From assembly GCA_024721245.1 (NCBI GenBank), contig CM045555.1, positions 11,720,558-11,784,557 on the forward strand: a stretch of 64,000 nucleotides of DNA. Reading direction: 5' to 3'. The position numbers and the translations under genes were made by a program. Source of the DNA: Mitragyna speciosa (taxonomy: Eukaryota > Streptophyta > Magnoliopsida > Gentianales > Rubiaceae). This document shows, in pieces, positions 59,409 through 64,000 of the stretch. The notes beneath the pieces are model-generated. The model made no database searches. It worked only from the letters and a program-made list of their open reading frames with translations, and had not been told where the DNA came from. Each line of letters begins with the position of its first letter. Position 1 is the stretch's first letter.

Positions 59409-62182
59409 TGTGACGCCCCAGAAATTTGTATAAAATTATATAATTCATGTTATATTTATTAGTTGAAAGATTTCTTAAGTTAGTTAGGTTAAGTAAATGA
59501 GATTCTTTCATGATTAAATGGTACACCTAAGTACCAAACTTGGGTTAATTTTATTGGACCATTAGTTTATAATAGTGTTTAATTTTGACTAACTAACTTT
59601 ATCATTTTCAAGGCTTTTGACTAAGTGAGTCTTAGTTCCAAATTTTGACCTAAAATTTCAATAATCTCCCTTGCTTTCTCTCTCCATAAATCCGGCCACT
59701 CTCTCTCCTATTTTTTCTCCCTTTTTGCTTTAATATTTATGTCATAATATTAAAAAAAAAAAACTAGGTGAAAAGAGATATTTTTGTTTCACCAATTAAA
59801 TTAATCCAAGTGTACCATTAATGCATTAAAAGACTAAACTCCAACTTTACTCTTGTTACTATTTTATTGGTTATTCTTTTACCTACCTTTTCCTTCATTT
59901 CTTTTCTATTTTTCTAGCCTATTCCTCTCTCTTTTTCCTTGCTCTTGGCCGGCCCTCTTGGTCTCTCTTCTTCTCTCATTTTTCCTCTCATTTTCTCTCA
60001 ACTTCTTGAAGCTTTCTCTCCAAGATTAGGGCAATTTCACCATAGAAATTTAGTTTTTCTTCTTCCTAAGCAACCTTCTAAGCTTGATCAAGGTATGTGC
60101 TATGAACTTTTCCTACTAATTTCAAGTTTTAATTAGTCTTTTGTTCAAGTATAAAACTAGATTCTTGGTATTACTACTTGAAGAACTTAGTTTGAATTGA
60201 AGTTTTACTTGTTACATTAAGTGTTTTCTTGGTTAGATAGACTAGTAAATACCATTTAAACCTTGAATATTAGTAGTATTTGAATAACAGTCATGCTGGA
60301 TCAGTTTTAGTAAAACTTTCATAACTTGATGTAGATAACTTGGATTCGAGTGATTCTTGTTGTTTTGGAAACTAGATTGATAGGGCTTTCAAACGGTGTA
60401 AAGCTTGCACTGTGGTTCATTGTGTATTAATCGCAGAAAGTTTGCAAAGTTGGCTGAAAACTTGATTCTGCGTGAAACAGTTTTGATGATGAGCCAACTA
60501 GAGGGCTGATTTTGAACTTGTTCTAGTTGGAATTTGGATTGATGATCTTCACGAAAGTTGTAGCCCTATAAACGTACTTTCAAACCATGTAATCAAAATT
60601 CCCTAGTTCTTAGTGGATTGACCCCAGAAATGGCACGAAGTTGGCTGAAAACCAACCCTGTGTAGAGTTGGGTGATGATTCTTGGAGTAGGGATTTTGAA
60701 TTTGAGTGGAATCTTGATTGAATTTGAGTTTAAATTGATCATAGAAGTTGTGGTACATGTTGAATGGATTGGGTTGTTGAATTTTCTTGCAGGTTTAAAA
60801 ATTTTGGTTAGTCCGATTTAAGGGGAAATGCTGCTGAAATTTCGGTAGAATTAAAAGAAGAAAAATGGATAAGTGAAATTTTAAGCTTAGAATGTGTTCA
60901 ATTGAGGGAAATTTAAGTGTAGGAATTTTTAGAAATGATCTAGTGATAGATTAGACTTTCTTAGAATAAGTAAGCTCTAAACCCTAGAAACCCTAAAACC
61001 AAAACCCTAGAAATAAGTGGGGTATTTTTCTTGATTTTTCTTACTAAATTTACTAGGATTTTAATTGAGTTTTTATGTTATTTTTTTTTTAAATTTCAGG
61101 GTCCGAAAACACATCACGACTATTTCACGAGATATTTTCTTAGGCTTTCAAGGTGAGTGTCTTTATGTGTGCATGATGCATGAAATGTGATATTTTATTT
61201 GATAAATATTATGCGAAAATTTGCAATTACTATGTGGATACCTGTGCTACTTGAGGAAAGATGTGTACTTTATCACATCTATTCCGCAATGTGTTACTTG
61301 TTTTCATTGACCAATGTGTTATTTGTGTGTGCGTGAGACTACCGTGACTAACTTCACCGTTATTTCACGGATGGTCAACCCGGCTGCACGTGGGAGGACA
61401 TAAGGTGTTGGGTGTTTTAGGGCTTGATGTTCTTTTCCTTTCGAGTTGTGAATCCTCAAAGAGGCCAACTCCGGATTGAACCTGTTTGCTTGTTGGCCCT
61501 CCAGGGTTGAGAATATCTCCCTGGATGTGGTAGCTTGTACGGAGGTTATAAGGTGATTGGCGGTTAGGGTTTGTGCTTGATAAAACTGATATGTTTTTTG
61601 ATAAAGACCTGAGCTATTATCTCGGTCCAAATATCGTGACTACATGATCAGTACTTGCTCTTTCTGCGGTTAAGCTTGCTTCCGTAGTTGAGCCCTGTAT
61701 CCTCCTTTGACTACATGTTAACTTAAATTGTTCATATCTTGATTTATTAATTTATTGCTCGATTATTTTATTTACTAAAATAATGAGTTCTTGATTTGAT
61801 TGCATGACTTGGACATTCACTGGGCTATTATAGCTCATTCCGTTTTATTTGTTTTTCTTACTCAGGTTTCCTGAAAAATTAAAGCTGGAACGACTGATTT
61901 TGAGTATGCTAGATGTTTTAGTTATTGTAATAGCCGAACTGTATTAGGCTATCTTTGTGAAAAATCATGTATATTATGACACGTAAACTTTTGATGTGAA
62001 TTGTACTTTATGATAAATAAAATGAGTGTATTTTATTTATTCCATTTTATTTTAGTTTATTTTATTTTAAGTTAATTACGCTCGGACGTTTGCGTGAGTG
62101 TGTGAATCGAGATCTGGCGAGAGCTAGGCAGGCAGTCCGCTAAGCCCTTTGGTGCACCTCTGGGTAAGGTGGGGCTATCACA
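59409..62182 (+). mobile_element. Solo LTR F, Tekay/Del-type family (2774 bp)
   Basis: TGTGACGCCCCAGAAATTTG to GGGGCTATCACA with GAGGT at 59404-59408 and 62183-62187. It is like A and D but carries about 400 bp of extra sequence at roughly 60269-60667 that A and D lack. Its start has CpGs where other copies have TpG or CpA, which fits decay by cytosine methylation in the others. Confidence 0.9.
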
Positions 62183-62187
62183 GAGGT

Positions 62188-63824
62188 GGTTGTGGGTTGA
62201 GAGAGAAGGTAGCAGAAAGGGTGATGGAGAAAATGATGGTTGGATAGGGGAGCTGGCTTCGGGTGGTTCTTTTTTATGGTTGTTTTCTATTTTTGGTCAA
62301 GAAGAAAAGGTGAAAAGAATGGTGAAAGAAAATTAGGGATCTGGCTTTGCTGGTGGTGGAATAAAAATGGAAAATGGTGGTGGAAATTAATTGAACGGTG
62401 GGAGAATGTGAGAAAAACCGGAAAAAGAACAAAAACCCTAAAAGAAAACCTTTAAAATTCATAAACAGTTCTTTACAAAAAAGGATCTGGCTTTACTTAA
62501 TACAATAAAAGAAAATAAATCATCAAAAATAAGGACTAAGAATAAGAAAGCACGTTGTAATGATGGTTGATGATGAACTTCAATAGCCAAAGACAAAATC
62601 TTTCTCTAGTGTGTGTTTTTGTGTGTGAAATTGTGTGGGTTTTGATTTGAGTATGTGTGAAAATGGTATGTTAGTGTGTGAAAGTTTGTGGATTTTGATT
62701 TTTCTAGGTGAAAAAAAATGTGTTTGTGTGTGTGAATGATCTTTGTGTGTGTTTGGAAGCTGTGTTGGTGGGTGTGTAGTATTTAATGTGTATTTTAGGT
62801 GAAAGTGTGTGCATGACTTATCTTAGGATTTTCAAATTAATCTCCCTTTTATTATTATCCAATGGGGTATTTATAAGGTGGGGTAATCTTGTCCTCCAAG
62901 AATGTGCAAAATGACTAAAATGCCCTTGACAATTAAATCTCAATTTTACCCTAAAAATAATTGTTGACACAAAATTAAAATTAAAATTAAAAAATTAAGA
63001 AATTTCATATTTTTTCTAAAAACACCAAAAAAGTGGAAAAATAAAAAATACAAACAACAAATTTTATAAAGTAAAAAATATTTGGTCAAAAATACATTTC
63101 TTGTGCAAAATGACCGTTTTATCCCCGAACACCATTTTTACCCAAAAATAGTAGTGGATCTCAAAATTTACCCAAAAAATTAGAAATCGGTTTAGAAATC
63201 AAAGAATTAAATTAGAACCCAAAATTGGGCAAAAATGCATTTAAGGTATGAAATGACTATTTTGCCCCTATAATGACAAAATATACATAGAAATAGCTAT
63301 TGGTATTGAAAAATCACCAAAAATTACAAATAAGCTTAATACCTTGGAAAATAAACTTAGAACCCAAAAAATAATGAAAAATGCGTTTGTGGTGCGAAAT
63401 GACTATTTTGCCCCTGAACTCTGTATTTACAAAAAAAATAGCAATTATCTGCGAAAAAATTAAAAAAATTTAGAAACATACTTAAGAGCCTGAAAAAAAT
63501 AAATTTGGGACTCGAAATGGGCGAAAATATTGCTTGTAAGGTGAAATGACCATTTTGCCCCTACATTGACGAAATATAGTAAAAAAAAGCAGTTAATCTC
63601 GAAAAGTCACACAAAATTTAGAAACATGTATAAAAATACAAATTGTACATTTTTATCTCCAAAACTAATGAAAAAATATGTACGTGTTAAAAATTATTAT
63701 TTTGCCCCCATTGAAATTGATGATTTTGCCTTGCCCCCTTCTGCCCAAAAAATCAAAATTTGACTGCAAAAGTAGAAAAAAATGCCCCCAATGTCGGAAA
63801 GGTAAATCGTTTGTCAAAATTACA
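62188..63824 (-). mobile_element. - strand Tat/Ogre-like 5' LTR, segment 1 (its 5' end)
   Basis: Matches 27521-29112 closely. The outer edge is damaged: TTGTCAAAATTACA at 63811-63824 where the partner has TCAAAATTTGATGTCTACA, as if eight bases near the terminus were deleted. It includes the periodic ~146-bp repeat and TGTGTG-rich leader (62600-62810). Confidence 0.65.
62909..63691 (-). repeat. Degenerate ~146-bp periodic repeat, 5' LTR copy
   Basis: AAATGAC(T/C)...TTTTGCCCC cores start at 62909, 63108, 63251, 63397, 63544 and about 63691. After the first interval (199 bp) spacing is 143, 146, 147 and 147 bp, as in 28208-28985. Confidence 0.8.
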
Positions 63825-63855
63825 GTTCTGTTGCAATAACTAAATTCCAGGCAAA

Positions 63856-64000
63856 TGATAATAAGTAATAATTTTACCTATTTTTGTATAATATTTTATA
63901 TATTATTCTAATGTGTTATGTTTTTAGTTTTTTTTTATTTAAAATGGCTTAATTTCATTACTTTCCATCAAACTAAGGATTGCTCGTAAATTAGGATTTT
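63856..64000 (+). mobile_element. LTR R6, start only, TGATAAGTG family
   Basis: TGATAATAAGTAATAATTTTACC followed by AAAATGGCTTAATTTCATTA and ATTAGGATTTT matches the first ~145 bp of R2 (46618 onward). It is cut by the window end. The 31 bp between 63825 and 63855 are unassigned. Confidence 0.65.

Overview
The window looks like nuclear DNA of a flowering plant, probably a eudicot. It is AT-rich and gene-poor, and it is built almost entirely from nested LTR retrotransposons. Every recognisable protein fragment is a retrotransposon protein (Ty3/Gypsy Gag, protease, RT, RNase H, integrase; one LINE-type RNase H), and all are broken by stops or frameshifts. I found no credible host gene, tRNA, rRNA or CRISPR. 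Lineage names (Tekay/Del, Tat/Ogre, Athila, chromovirus) are inferred from termini, primer sites, domain sequence and layout, without database searches.

The framework is two Tat/Ogre-like elements with LTRs of about 4.9 kb. The first is on the + strand. Its 3' internal end spans 3390-8006 and its 3' LTR starts at 8007. That LTR is split by later insertions and continues in pieces to about 27520. The second is on the - strand. Its truncated 3' LTR is 27521-29112, its polypurine side and 50-bp tandem array are at 29113-31190, its tRNA-Arg-type primer site is at 51950-51967, and its 5' LTR runs in pieces from 51973 to about 63824. No gag-pol of its own was seen.

A Tekay/Del-type family with 2.2-2.8 kb LTRs (TGTAACACCC or TGTGACGCCC ... 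CTGTCACA) occurs six times. Five are solo LTRs: A 881-3384, C 16841-20852, D 24898-27395 (-), E 53802-56254 and F 59409-62182. One is a complete but non-autonomous element, B 8739-16369, with primer site, polypurine tract and scrambled gag pieces but no pol. All six have exact 5-bp target-site duplications (ACCCT, CCCCC, ACACT, AAGAG, CTCAA, GAGGT).

Other layers: two copies of a 1.77-kb solo LTR (5615-7381 +; 17556-19329 -, nested in C); a 1000-bp solo LTR (21662-22661 -); a decayed Ty3/Gypsy chromovirus-like element with all gag-pol domains (35827-43493, -); a 5'-truncated LINE (33883-34657, -); and a cluster of Athila/Tat-type LTRs starting TGATAAGTG (R1-R6, 44287-51260, 53006-57160 and from 63856).

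The history can be partly ordered: Tat/Ogre-like elements first; then B, C, D, G, R5 and F into their LTRs; then the 1.77-kb LTR into C and E into R5. The main curiosities are splice-site-like blocks shared by all six Tekay-type LTR copies, a regular ~146-bp repeat in the 5' part of the Tat/Ogre-like LTRs, the shuffled gag modules in B, and an inverted junction of two truncated LTRs near 27521.
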